A program made the position numbers and the translations under genes. Source: Clostridia bacterium (GTDB taxonomy: Bacteria; Bacillota; Peptococcia; DRI-13; SV3-B141). Taken from it: a stretch of DNA of 59,342 nt. The stretch's first letter is position 1, and each line of letters begins with the position of its first letter. The notes under the pieces were generated by a model, which worked only from the letters and a program-made list of their open reading frames with translations, did no database searches and was not told the DNA's origin. The DNA lies in assembly GCA_018433015.1 (NCBI GenBank), contig JAHDSB010000064.1, positions 1 through 59,342 of the forward strand, in the 5' to 3' direction. Positions 1-9,182 of this stretch are shown here, piece by piece.

Positions 1-20
1 CATCCTTTCTGTTCCTCCTT
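1..20 (-). other. Probable start of a gene running off the left edge
   Basis: Read on the minus strand, an AGGAGG motif lies about nine bases before an ATG at positions 3-1. This is the layout of a normal Firmicute start site, so a gene probably begins here and continues leftwards out of the window. Nothing can be said of its product. The repeats just behind it (93-126) make a mobile-element gene possible, but that is inference. Confidence 0.4.
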
Positions 21-61
21 CAGTTCGTCAGACAAACTAAAGGATAACTTAAATGTTGGGG

Positions 62-126
62 TGTTACAATGGACTTTTTGCATCACAGACCCGTTACACT
101 TTTTGGCTGCACTTTGTTACACTTTT
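62..126. repeat. Direct repeats resembling a mobile-element end
   Basis: The 11-mer GTTACACTTTT occurs at 93-103 and again at 116-126 (period 23), with a looser copy (GTTACAATGGACTTTTT) from about 63. Short directly repeated motifs behind the start of an outward-facing gene are typical of the ends of some insertion sequences (for example IS21-type). No transposase is visible in the window, so this is only a candidate. Confidence 0.3.
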
Positions 127-140
127 ATATTACATTAAAC

Positions 141-164
141 AAATCCTGCATTTCTTCCCAGGTT
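141..164 (-). repeat. 24-base fragment identical to RHS coding sequence
   Basis: Positions 141-164 are identical to 2296-2319, inside the RHS gene, in the same orientation. In the RHS gene this stretch encodes WEEMQDF in the distal part of the core. The flanks do not match. It looks like a relic of a second RHS copy or of a recombination event downstream of the locus. Confidence 0.6.
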
Positions 165-280
165 TAGTAGCTAATATTATGATATACCTTCCAAAAGATA
201 AACGATGGCAAATTACTTTCACCATCGCTTTAAACTATCATTCAATAGAATATGAATTGTTCAAGCAACATATAACTAAA

Positions 281-643
281 TCACTCTTCTTGAAAAGTTA
301 TATTACCTTTCAAGACTTTCTTGTGATCTGTAATGATTGTTTCTATGTTAGTGCTTCCAAAATTCCACCACTTTTTTTCTTTTAAAGTTAATACTGCTTC
401 AGGATTAGCATCTACTTCCTTTTTCCATTTAACCATTTCTTTCTTTACATCATTATAAAATTTAAATGCTTTTTCGTCAGAAAAATTGGGGTTTTCCTTC
501 TTTCTCTTAGCAATTCTTTCCATAAGTAATTCTTCAACAACTTTATCAAAAAGTAATTCTTTATCTTCTTTTAATATTGGAGAATCTAATTTTTTATTTT
601 TTAAGTATAACTTTTTATAAGCTATTTCAATATCCTTAATCAT
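281..643 (-). CDS. Hypothetical charged protein
   Basis: 120 residues, rich in Lys and Glu, with no membrane segment and no signal peptide. It is mostly predicted-helical in look (EKAFKFYNDVKKEMVKWKKE). I do not recognise a family. It is the last gene of the minus-strand run RHS, small membrane protein, this gene, separated from its neighbour by 116 bases. Small genes downstream of an RHS tip are often immunity proteins or leftovers from earlier tip exchanges, so that role is possible but unproven. The start at 643 has no strong ribosome site. Confidence 0.55.
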   Translation of the reverse strand: MIKDIEIAYKKLYLKNKKLDSPILKEDKELLFDKVVEELLMERIAKRKKENPNFSDEKAFKFYNDVKKEMVKWKKEVDANPEAVLTLKEKKWWNFGSTNIETIITDHKKVLKGNITFQEE

Positions 644-759
644 GACCGTTTAAAAACTCCTTTTATATTTATCCATACCACTAATAAAGATACTATATTT
701 ATGCTATTTATAAAGCAGACTAAAGGATTTTTCTATGGTCTAAAAAAGCAGTCTATTTA

Positions 760-1080
760 CTAATCTGACATTCGTTTTTTGATTTTTTGTATTAAAGAAT
801 ATAAAAAATCATGTTTATAAGTACCAATTGATACAAAGAAAAGGAAGAAAAAAATATATTCCTCAAATTTACTATCTACTGGGTTAAAAATAATAATAGT
901 ATATAATGACCCAAACATAAGCAAAGGAATAAAGTATTTTATTTTTTGTTGTAAATCCCAATTTCTTTTTTGAATAAAATTCCTAATTATATTTATTACT
1001 GTAACTAATGTACAGAAAAAAAACCAAAATGCAATGAATGTATTGAAATCACCCCTGAACATATATCTCCAACCCCTCAA
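760..1080 (-). CDS. Small membrane protein, candidate RHS immunity protein
   Basis: 106 residues with three likely membrane segments (about residues 14-32, 48-66 and 74-86) and a basic C-terminus ending KKIKKRMSD. No known family is recognised. It lies about 100 bases downstream of the RHS gene on the same strand, the position normally held by the immunity gene of an RHS or Wap polymorphic toxin. A membrane location would suit a toxin acting on the envelope, but this is inference from position only. A 12-bp hairpin lies between the two genes. Confidence 0.6.
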   Translation of the reverse strand: MRGWRYMFRGDFNTFIAFWFFFCTLVTVINIIRNFIQKRNWDLQQKIKYFIPLLMFGSLYTIIIFNPVDSKFEEYIFFFLFFVSIGTYKHDFLYSLIQKIKKRMSD

Positions 1081-1138
1081 TAAAGTTTTTGTAGTTAATA
1101 TCTAAAATGAGAGTTTTACATTAATACCTATGATTTAG

Positions 1139-1165
1139 GAGAAGGCCGTAGTTTACGGCCTTCTC
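1139..1165. terminator. Hairpin after the RHS gene
   Basis: A perfect 12-bp stem, GAGAAGGCCGTA / TACGGCCTTCTC, with a 3-base loop lies just after the RHS stop codon. There is no T-run on the minus strand, so it may be a processing or attenuation hairpin rather than a full intrinsic terminator. Confidence 0.5.
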
Positions 1166-1181
1166 TAACCTGTATATAACT

Positions 1182-4100
1182 CTAATTAAAAAACATTACA
1201 CTGTAACTTCGTTGATAATATAACTCATCTTTTCTGAAAAAATAATGATTACCTCCAGCACAGTTTCCAACCCAAATATATACATCTCCTTCTTGTACTT
1301 TGTCACCAACAGGATTATAGTTTTTGTCAAGTTCATTCATACCCAAGTCTAAACCAAATAGACTTATACCAACACCACCATCTGGTATTACTAATGACCC
1401 ATAATGATAAATAATTTGAGGCAGTGTTTGGGGGGAAGCACCATATCTGTATATATTATACTTTGTTAAATAATTTGTATGAACCTTTATATCATAATCT
1501 GACTGGTTACTACGAAGACCAAAACTACTACTAATATTTAGTACTTGGTACTTATCACTGTGATATTCGTAATTATCTATATAAGTACCACCTTTCCCGG
1601 AATTTGAATATTTTCCCTTATACTCATCCTTTTGCCTAATACTAACTGCTCTTACCCTTATATCTTCTTTCATTGCTATATTACCTGCTTCTTCATATAT
1701 TCCATAAAGTACTGTTAAAGCTTGCATAATTGAATAATCTTGAGCATTTAAAACATTCATATCTTCATATTCCATATGTCCACTTGGATCTATATAAATC
1801 AGCGGATTATTTACACAATAAGCATACAGGTTCAAGCTCAAAGGATTGCTAATATCGCCTTCATAGCTATCTCGGCTGGTAAATCTACCTATTATGGGAT
1901 CATAGTATCTGGCACGTAGATAGTATAGTCCGCTTTCTTCATCATAGTATTCTCCTGCATATTTGATGGGATTGGAGATTTGTTCTGTCTGGTTGAGGAT
2001 ATTACCCCATTCATCATAGTTATAGCTATTTACAATGTTGCCATTTTCGTTCAGTATTTGCACTACGTCGCCGTGTCCATTGGTGAGGTAGTAATACATA
2101 TTGCTCCCTATTTTTCTGGCTAAGATCTTGTTACCCCAGATGTTTTGGGCTGTTACTTGTCCTAGTTCGTTAGCTTCTGCTACTACTCTTCCATTGTTAT
2201 CATAGTAGTAGTCGGTTGTTGTTTTTGGGGTTATTTTTCTTGCTCTTAAACCTTCGGCATCATAGTCATAGTGATAGTTCTTGCTGTTGGTAGTAAAATC
2301 CTGCATTTCTTCCCAGGTTGTGTAACTAAATTCTCCGGGAATAATTTCTGTAGCCTTGGCTCCAATTACTTGGGTTCTGTTCCCACGGCTGTCATATTTG
2401 TACTCTTTATATTCGCTTGTTTCTCCTGTGATACTGTTCATCTTAATTAAGCGGTTTAGAGCATCATATTCATACCTTGTTGTAGCACCATCATGGTTTA
2501 TAGCTTTGATGTTGCTGTTTTTATCATATTGGTAGCTGTATTGGGAGAGGATTTTTGTACCTTTGTAGTTTTTCAGGGTCTTTAAGCGATTGATATTGTC
2601 ATAGGTATATTCTGTCTTGATAATTTTCCCATCTTTTAAGGCCGGATAGGTGATGGATTTAAGCATACCATCATCGTAATATTGATAGGTGAAGGTTTTG
2701 CCTCCTGCTGTAACGGTAGACATTCTGTTGATGTTATTGTAAGCATATCCTACTGCATAGTTGAAAGGATCTTTGCTTTGTGTTTTGTTGCCTAATATGT
2801 CGTACTGGAATTGCACTGCTTTGTTATCTACTGTTCTGTGGCTTATTAAGCCTGTGGAGTAGAATTGATAATCAACAGTATTTTGTATGTTCCCATTGTT
2901 AAGGCTTTCATATTTATCTACCAATCCTAAGGGATGGTAGTAGTATTTGAGGGTATCTGCATTACAGCTTTTTTCTTTGACATTGCGTCTTAAGTCATAT
3001 TCTAAGGCTGTAGTTTTTCCAGCAGCATCAGTGATTTCGTAAGGTAAGCCTACCACGTTTTGTTTGTAGGTAGTTGCATTTCCTGCCGGGGGCTGTTGAG
3101 ATAAAATTACTCCCCTTTCATCATAGGTTTTGCTGGTCTGGAAAGTTTCTATCCCATCATATTGTTTGATTTGGCTTAAGTTTCCTAAGCGATCATATGT
3201 ATAGTCTACTTGTTCATTTAAGGCATTTATTACTTTGATCAGTCTATTTAATGCATCATATTGATAATGAGTATTATTGTTTCTACCATCTGTCAGTTTT
3301 ACAAGATTTCCTACTAAATCATAGTCATATTTTATTTCAATTTTATCTCCGGGATTAGTGGGTGTGCCATTAGGAAAACCTTGCTTAGAGATGGTGCGCC
3401 CCCATTGATCATATATCTCTACATAATGATTTTGTACCAGCTCCCCGGAAGTATGGGGATCAAAACAGGTGGTTTTGGTGCGGTTATAGAGGTCATAAGT
3501 GAAGATATATTTATTGTTTTGAGCATCGGTTACACTCTTCAGCCGATCCCATTCGTCGATATCATATTTAGTTACATTGTTTTTCTGATCTTTTACCTGA
3601 GCCAACTGACCATAGTCGTTATAGTAATAGGTGGCTATATTATAGAGTTTACATTCAAAGTCGTAATCTTCGGAGCAGAGCAGGTTGCCATGGTCATCAT
3701 AGTAGCTGCAATTTTCGGCAAAGGTGGTAGCTGTGCTTTGCCCTTTTAGTGTTTTAGTAGAATATGTTCTTACTCGGAAGGCATTGTGACCCTCTGTTCC
3801 ATATCCAGCTAAATAACAACTTTCATAAACCAAAATATCTTCTACGTTATAGTCTCCTGTTTCTCCGCAAGCTTGAGCATAGGATATTTTGCTTACTCTG
3901 CCCATGTTGTCATAAGCATATCTTGTAGCCTGTCCCTCATCGTTCCATTTTTTTAGTAAGTTTCCTCGTAAGTATTCATATTGAAATCTGTCAGAAGCAT
4001 GGTACTGGGCACCATTATAGTTGGTATAGTAATTCGTAATTGTGTCGGGATATAGCCCATAGCTATCATAATGATATTTTTTTTTAGTTACTCGACCATC

Positions 4101-5837
4101 GCTATGATTAATCTTCTGGGTAGTAATATTGCCGGGGTATTTGGATTTTTCGTAGAGGAATTCTGTTGTTTCTCCTTTGGCATTAATGGTTTTGATTAGT
4201 CTTCCTTTACTGTCATAGTTGTTGGTTTCTGTGAGTTTAACCCCTGGAGACTGGTAGTAGCTTCTAGTTTTAAGTAATTTATAGTTATCATCATAGGTAT
4301 AACTGGTGGTGTGTTGGGTTTTACTGTTATGCCATTGGCTCCAAGTTAGTTTCTTGGTTTCGGAGGCTATTCCTCCCCAGTCATTGTAGGTATAGCCTTT
4401 ATACATGGTCTTGGTCCCTTTGCTGTTTGTTTCTTCTATTTTTACTTTAGTAGGTGCTTGGGGAAAGTGGCTGTCGTAGCTTAGGTTGGTGATTATCTGC
4501 TTTTCTCCTGCAGAGCTGGCTGTTTCTGTTTGATAAGGGGCTAAGCCTACATCCATATCATCAATCCGAAAGAGTTTCTTTTCTACTAGTCCATTATCTT
4601 GGGTGATGGTACAGATGGTCGTAAAACCTTCATAGTATTGAATATCCCGGTTGATGTTATAGCCGGTCTCATTCTTACAATGGGCCGTTCCTCCCCCATT
4701 AGGTACTTCCCAGATAGCTTCATAGGTATAGGACTTTTTGTATTCTTCTCCTTGATAGATATCATTTGTCTTATATTGCTCGCTCCTGTTCTTCAGTCTG
4801 TAGGTCTGATAATCTCCTTCTTCCCCCATGTATTTGGTAGTCTGTTCATATTCATACTTGACTTTAGAATTGCGCAATTCTATTTCATTGATGTAGAAGG
4901 AATAGTCTCTATGACTAACCGTCCAATTCCATCCGTTGCCTTTAATACAAGATTCTTTATCACCTGTATAACAAGCATATTCTTTCTCTCCATCATCAAA
5001 GCTATCGAGAACAGGCATTACTCTTAATTCTTTTCTTATTCCCTTATTTTGTAATACAGGCCATAGGTATTCACACCATAGGGGTGATTTATTATATTTT
5101 AAGGTGGTACTTGCTGTTAATTCCGGGTCTTGTACTGTTACTTCTAGGCAATTGGTATCATCATAATTAAAGGTTACTTTTCTTCCGATTGTATCGGTTA
5201 TTTCTGTGATCAGAGGCCAAGCTTTATCAAATACTAGGTTGTCTAAGTAGGAGCTTCCCCGGGCATCTTCATTTTTGAAGACTAGCCGCACATAATGGGT
5301 ATCGCTGTCTGTTTTATATAAATATTCGGAGTGTACCCATTGATCTTTTTCGGTAACATATTGTACATGTTTTTCTTTGGGTCTTGTTACTTTAAGGTTT
5401 CTGTATTCTTCTAGGGTAAAACCTGATAAACCGCTTCTTAGTTTGTTATATATGTACCCTCCCAGATAGTAGTAGGTATTGGGCTCCACCGGGATATATA
5501 TGGATTTTGAATCTTCGCTGACGTTGCTGGTAGAGCGAAATTTTAAGGCATGGGCACAATGGATGAATTCTGGAGGTATCTTATATTCATAGTATTCGTT
5601 TATGTCCCATAGGGGCCATCTGGAATTTTCTCTTTCAAAGCTGGGATTGGGGGCATGGTTTACTACGGGCAGGAGTTCATGTTTGAATTTTATCTCGTTA
5701 CCGAAACGGTCTATGATGGCCAGGAGGCGGCCATCTTTGGCAAAGTATTGTTTGGTTTTTTCGGCTGTGGTAAAAAACATATGCTGAATCTTCCTGTCCA
5801 TTGTTGTAGGTGCCTTTATCACTTTCAAATTTGACAT
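1182..5837 (-). CDS. RHS-repeat protein, C-terminal core and variable tip
   Basis: Dozens of YD/RHS repeats (motifs such as YDALNRLIKV and YDERGVI) fill most of the 1551 residues. The conserved end-of-core signature RARYYDPIIGRFTSRD ... NLYAYCVNNPLIYIDPSG falls at about residues 1310-1353. After DPSG comes a unique tip of about 198 residues, the place where polymorphic toxins carry their effector domain; I recognise no known toxin family in it. The first 25 or so residues are probably out of frame: the real protein appears to continue from the subtilisin-domain ORF upstream through a one-base frameshift at 5756-5777. RHS cores form a hollow beta-shell that encloses the tip in known members. 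Confidence 0.9.
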   Translation of the reverse strand: MSNLKVIKAPTTMDRKIQHMFFTTAEKTKQYFAKDGRLLAIIDRFGNEIKFKHELLPVVNHAPNPSFERENSRWPLWDINEYYEYKIPPEFIHCAHALKFRSTSNVSEDSKSIYIPVEPNTYYYLGGYIYNKLRSGLSGFTLEEYRNLKVTRPKEKHVQYVTEKDQWVHSEYLYKTDSDTHYVRLVFKNEDARGSSYLDNLVFDKAWPLITEITDTIGRKVTFNYDDTNCLEVTVQDPELTASTTLKYNKSPLWCEYLWPVLQNKGIRKELRVMPVLDSFDDGEKEYACYTGDKESCIKGNGWNWTVSHRDYSFYINEIELRNSKVKYEYEQTTKYMGEEGDYQTYRLKNRSEQYKTNDIYQGEEYKKSYTYEAIWEVPNGGGTAHCKNETGYNINRDIQYYEGFTTICTITQDNGLVEKKLFRIDDMDVGLAPYQTETASSAGEKQIITNLSYDSHFPQAPTKVKIEETNSKGTKTMYKGYTYNDWGGIASETKKLTWSQWHNSKTQHTTSYTYDDNYKLLKTRSYYQSPGVKLTETNNYDSKGRLIKTINAKGETTEFLYEKSKYPGNITTQKINHSDGRVTKKKYHYDSYGLYPDTITNYYTNYNGAQYHASDRFQYEYLRGNLLKKWNDEGQATRYAYDNMGRVSKISYAQACGETGDYNVEDILVYESCYLAGYGTEGHNAFRVRTYSTKTLKGQSTATTFAENCSYYDDHGNLLCSEDYDFECKLYNIATYYYNDYGQLAQVKDQKNNVTKYDIDEWDRLKSVTDAQNNKYIFTYDLYNRTKTTCFDPHTSGELVQNHYVEIYDQWGRTISKQGFPNGTPTNPGDKIEIKYDYDLVGNLVKLTDGRNNNTHYQYDALNRLIKVINALNEQVDYTYDRLGNLSQIKQYDGIETFQTSKTYDERGVILSQQPPAGNATTYKQNVVGLPYEITDAAGKTTALEYDLRRNVKEKSCNADTLKYYYHPLGLVDKYESLNNGNIQNTVDYQFYSTGLISHRTVDNKAVQFQYDILGNKTQSKDPFNYAVGYAYNNINRMSTVTAGGKTFTYQYYDDGMLKSITYPALKDGKIIKTEYTYDNINRLKTLKNYKGTKILSQYSYQYDKNSNIKAINHDGATTRYEYDALNRLIKMNSITGETSEYKEYKYDSRGNRTQVIGAKATEIIPGEFSYTTWEEMQDFTTNSKNYHYDYDAEGLRARKITPKTTTDYYYDNNGRVVAEANELGQVTAQNIWGNKILARKIGSNMYYYLTNGHGDVVQILNENGNIVNSYNYDEWGNILNQTEQISNPIKYAGEYYDEESGLYYLRARYYDPIIGRFTSRDSYEGDISNPLSLNLYAYCVNNPLIYIDPSGHMEYEDMNVLNAQDYSIMQALTVLYGIYEEAGNIAMKEDIRVRAVSIRQKDEYKGKYSNSGKGGTYIDNYEYHSDKYQVLNISSSFGLRSNQSDYDIKVHTNYLTKYNIYRYGASPQTLPQIIYHYGSLVIPDGGVGISLFGLDLGMNELDKNYNPVGDKVQEGDVYIWVGNCAGGNHYFFRKDELYYQRSYSVMFFN

Positions 5838-8616
5838 CTTTTTTGTTGTAGTAGGCCAGATTGCTGGAGGTTTCTCCCCAATCTATGCGGTATACGGCTC
5901 CATCTCCGGTATGGTAGTAGATTCCTTCGGAAAGTTCATCTTCTTCTATCTGTACAGAGGGAAAGCCGAAGGACCAACCGATTCCTAGATTATATCTGTT
6001 TAAAAAATAAGTGGAGTAATCGCTATGTATCAATCCTTCGTAATTGATACGTTTGCTGCCTAAGAGAGCCTGGTTGCTTTGGTAGATTCTGCTGATGTTT
6101 AAGTCCAGTCCATTTCTCCCCGGCAGGCTTAGGTCTGTTTGTTTGATGGTTAAATCTCCAGTGATGGGATTGACAGATTCTTGATATTTCCCCTCTCCCC
6201 ATACGGAAAACTGGGAAGCTCTTATTCCATTCATAACGGAAGGACCTTGGATGGTATTAAATTGGTCCGTGGAGTTTTTGACGGTGTTGTATAAACTGAG
6301 AAAATCGGTAGGTGTTTCCACTGGAGTGACTGGATCTTCTGAGCCATCATCGGAGATATTGATAATATCTGTGTTTTTAGGATGGATTCCTTCCAAAGCA
6401 TTGTTAGCATTTATTTTATTTTGTTGATATGTTTTGCCCTGTAAGGTAGAAAGATGATCGCTGGTGGTTATTATTTCTCTTTTGATTTTTCTTAAGGAGC
6501 TCTTGGGGTTTTGGCTTAAGAGAAGGGCTGCTTCTCCAGATACAAAAGCACAAGACATGGATGTACCATTAGCTAGGACATATTTATTTTCAGGGGCTGT
6601 GGTTGCGATGTCTTCTCCAGGAGCTGCTACATCTACATCTTTTTGAGAGTAGTTGGAGAAGGACGCCAGTTTGCCTCGGCTGTTGATGGCGCCTACTGTG
6701 ATGACGTTAGGTAAGTCAAAGGAAGCTGGAGATACTTGCTCTTGGGTAATGTTTTGGTGATTATTGCCGGCGGCACAAATGAAGAGCAGATCATCTGCTT
6801 CTGCCATAGCATCATGCAAGGCCGGGTTATCTCCTTTTATGCCCCAACTGCAGTTAACTATTTGGGCTCCATTTTCTTGGGCATAATGAATAGCTTCGAT
6901 AACATCACTAGTATAGGCTTGTCCTTCTTGGAAGGCTTTTAGGACCATGATTTTAGCCTGGGGAGCAACACCTGCTATGCCTTTGTCGTTATCTTTTGCG
7001 GCTGCGATTATACCGGCTACGTTGGTTCCGTGTATGGTTTCTTTCTCCATGACTTTTGCTTCATTATTAGCGAAGTTCCAACCCTGAACATCGTCGATGT
7101 AACCATTATTGTCGTCATCGATCCCATTGTCAGGAATTTCTTTGTTATTTTGCCAGATGCTTTCCTGTAAGTCTTCATGGATGGTATCGATACCTGTATC
7201 AATGACGGCTATTACTGCTCCTTTTCCTGCTGTCTTTTCCCAAGCAGGTACTGCACCTATATCTATACTGTAAGGTTTTTCTTCTCCGATTATTTCTTTG
7301 TTTTGTAAACCCCATTGGAGGTTAAAGTAGGGATCTGTTGAGGATAACTCAAGTTTATAGTCGGGCTGGATATATTCTATATAGCAATCTCCATTTTCCT
7401 CAGTTATTTTTTCGTACAGTTCTTGGGGATTTACTGCTTCTGATGTTTCGATTATTTCAAAGGTTTTATCCTTTTTCCCAGGGAATAAATTAATACTTTC
7501 TGTTCCGACCTTTTCTAAGGCCCTGCGGCCTGCTTGTTTTTTGCTATTTCGGTATTTTACGATATATCTACGGGTTTTATTTTTGTTTGTTGTGCTTTGC
7601 TGTAGTTCTGTTTCTGTTATATCCGGTTCATTTTCTGAAAGGGTTTCTTCTTCCACAGTTTGAGTTTCTTTATCTGAAACTATTTCTTTCTGGGAGGAAG
7701 CTTCTTGTTTATTTTCTTTTTTGGTTAAATCTTGCTTAGGCTTATCTTGTTCTACCGCCTCTTCGCTGGTAGGACTTTCTTCTGCTATATTTTCCTCATT
7801 ATCCTCGATAGTTACTGCTAGCTGTTCTTTCTCTACCTCAGCTGGGATCCCATCTACCTGTCCTTCTCTTTCTGTAGAGTCTTTATTTTCTTGTTCTTCT
7901 GTTTTTTCTAAATCTTCATTGGTTTCTTTTGCTTTGCTTGCGTTTTCCTTAATCTGTTTATCTACTATCTCTACCTCATATTCTAGTGGATCTAGTTCTT
8001 CTTCACTTTTATATACTTCTTCGGTTATGCTTATCTTCTTTTCTTCCTGTTCTTTTTTAATCTCTTTTTTCTCTAGATTCTTGGTTTCTCTAACCGGTTC
8101 TATTTGCTCTTCTGCTTCTTCTACAGCTTCATGGTTGTCTCTCCCCCACATGATATCTATTTCTTCTTCATTGTTGCTGGTTTGTCTGGCAGGTATTTTT
8201 TTAAGATTTGTTCCTAGGCCGGTTAGGGTAAAGCTACTAAGGTAGGCCATAAAATTCTTATCAGCTTTTAATTCTTCGTTGATTTCTTTTACTTCTTTTC
8301 CATACAGATCTAATCTGTCTATTTTCTTGAGAATGCAATATTCGGGAGATTCACCATAGATACTTTCTTCAATAGTCATCGGCTGGCGAATAGTTATGCA
8401 GTTTTCCGGAATCTCGTTTTTGCTCATTTTCTTTTCTTTAGGTTCTTCTTTGATTACTGTTCCTACTGTCTTCCCTAAGCTAGATTGAATGGGAAAATCT
8501 TGTGCTAGTAGCTCAGGCTCTTTTCTATCTAAGCCCTCTGTACCTAAAGCTGTCAGAGGCATTATGCTTAAGAGCATGGTAACGATTAAAATGCCGGATA
8601 TTAGTCTCTTGTACAA
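5698..8616 (-). CDS. S8 subtilisin-like protease with RHS N-terminal region
   Basis: The start is TTG at 8616 with an AAGAAGG site. Residues 1-26 form a signal peptide. Residues about 100-350 are an acidic, Glu/Lys-rich linker. An inhibitor_I9-like pro-region (RYIVKYRNS ... IEYIQPDYKLE) precedes the S8 domain, whose triad is visible: Asp in AVIDTGID (about 470), His in HGTNVAGI (about 525) and Ser in GTSMSCAF (about 682). From about residue 800 it has RHS N-terminal sequence (SVNPITGDLTIKQTDLSLPGRNGLDLNI). The reading frame breaks at about residue 952: KYFAKDGRLLAI-type sequence continues in the next frame. An intact product would be about 2,480 residues, a secreted protease-RHS fusion; the protease could release the tip after export. 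Confidence 0.88.
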   Translation of the reverse strand: MYKRLISGILIVTMLLSIMPLTALGTEGLDRKEPELLAQDFPIQSSLGKTVGTVIKEEPKEKKMSKNEIPENCITIRQPMTIEESIYGESPEYCILKKIDRLDLYGKEVKEINEELKADKNFMAYLSSFTLTGLGTNLKKIPARQTSNNEEEIDIMWGRDNHEAVEEAEEQIEPVRETKNLEKKEIKKEQEEKKISITEEVYKSEEELDPLEYEVEIVDKQIKENASKAKETNEDLEKTEEQENKDSTEREGQVDGIPAEVEKEQLAVTIEDNEENIAEESPTSEEAVEQDKPKQDLTKKENKQEASSQKEIVSDKETQTVEEETLSENEPDITETELQQSTTNKNKTRRYIVKYRNSKKQAGRRALEKVGTESINLFPGKKDKTFEIIETSEAVNPQELYEKITEENGDCYIEYIQPDYKLELSSTDPYFNLQWGLQNKEIIGEEKPYSIDIGAVPAWEKTAGKGAVIAVIDTGIDTIHEDLQESIWQNNKEIPDNGIDDDNNGYIDDVQGWNFANNEAKVMEKETIHGTNVAGIIAAAKDNDKGIAGVAPQAKIMVLKAFQEGQAYTSDVIEAIHYAQENGAQIVNCSWGIKGDNPALHDAMAEADDLLFICAAGNNHQNITQEQVSPASFDLPNVITVGAINSRGKLASFSNYSQKDVDVAAPGEDIATTAPENKYVLANGTSMSCAFVSGEAALLLSQNPKSSLRKIKREIITTSDHLSTLQGKTYQQNKINANNALEGIHPKNTDIINISDDGSEDPVTPVETPTDFLSLYNTVKNSTDQFNTIQGPSVMNGIRASQFSVWGEGKYQESVNPITGDLTIKQTDLSLPGRNGLDLNISRIYQSNQALLGSKRINYEGLIHSDYSTYFLNRYNLGIGWSFGFPSVQIEEDELSEGIYYHTGDGAVYRIDWGETSSNLAYYNKKDVKFESDKGTYNNGQEDSAYVFYHSRKNQTILCQRWPPPGHHRPFR

Positions 8617-8663
8617 CTGACTAACCTTCTTTCGTATTTTTATATTCTTTATTTTTTTCTTTA

Positions 8664-9182
8664 CTATTCTGCTTCAGTACGACTCAGCAGATTGCCGTTA
8701 GCATCATATTGGTAGGTGTAGCTTGTACCGGAGGAATTTTTTATGTTAGTTAATTGATTGACATCGTTGTATTGATAATCGCTTTTAGCATCATATACGT
8801 GTACTATGCACATATCACTATAAGGAGGGTAATCATAGGGGGGAGGATATAAAGAATGTTTATCCATAGATGTGGCTTTTATCTCACAAGTTCCCACCTT
8901 TTTAGCACATACATGTCCACCCCATGCCGTTGCAATTTCTCCATTACTGGAACTCCATTCTATATCTCTAATGCTGGCATCATCCGGCGTTACCTCTGCC
9001 TGTAAGTACATTTCTTCTCCTACAGCCAGATTCAGCTCTTGTTTATTCATAGTAACTCCTAATACCGGAACATAGGGAAAGTTTTCAGAGTTTGCGATAG
9101 TAGTGCCAATAAACCGAACCATTGGCAGATACAGGGCTGATGGAAGGAGGATAATGACAAAGCTCTCCATCAACCTCCGCAT
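8664..9182 (-). CDS. Ig-like (BIG2) domain with RHS-repeat remnant
   Basis: The solid part is from about residue 35: VLGVTMNKQELNLAVGEEMYLQAEVTP ... IEWSSSNGEIAT is a bacterial Ig-like group 2 domain. The C-terminus (YQYNDVNQLTNI, then YQYDANGNLLSRTE) is a pair of RHS/YD repeats that stops abruptly. The first 30 residues overlap the gene upstream in another frame and are probably not real. The pieces read as one protein if one base is removed near 9088-9096. It ends 47 bases before the subtilisin-RHS gene and is likely the first part of the same transcript. I read it as a truncated RHS-type surface protein. Confidence 0.65.
   Translation of the reverse strand: MRRLMESFVIILLPSALYLPMVRFIGTTIANSENFPYVPVLGVTMNKQELNLAVGEEMYLQAEVTPDDASIRDIEWSSSNGEIATAWGGHVCAKKVGTCEIKATSMDKHSLYPPPYDYPPYSDMCIVHVYDAKSDYQYNDVNQLTNIKNSSGTSYTYQYDANGNLLSRTEAE

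Noticed and set aside
53-385. Plus-strand open frame of 110 residues at the left edge
   Set aside because: No ribosome site, composition of untranslated AT-rich DNA, and it overlaps the end of the minus-strand 281-643 gene and the RHS relic.
2000-5600. Regular short repeats that could suggest a CRISPR array
   Set aside because: The repeats are degenerate YD/RHS coding repeats without constant spacers; no cas genes are present.
7721-8245. Ser-rich plus-strand open frame of 174 residues
   Set aside because: It is the exact complement of the Glu/Lys-rich linker of the subtilisin-RHS protein; Glu-rich coding gives Ser/Leu-rich antisense frames.
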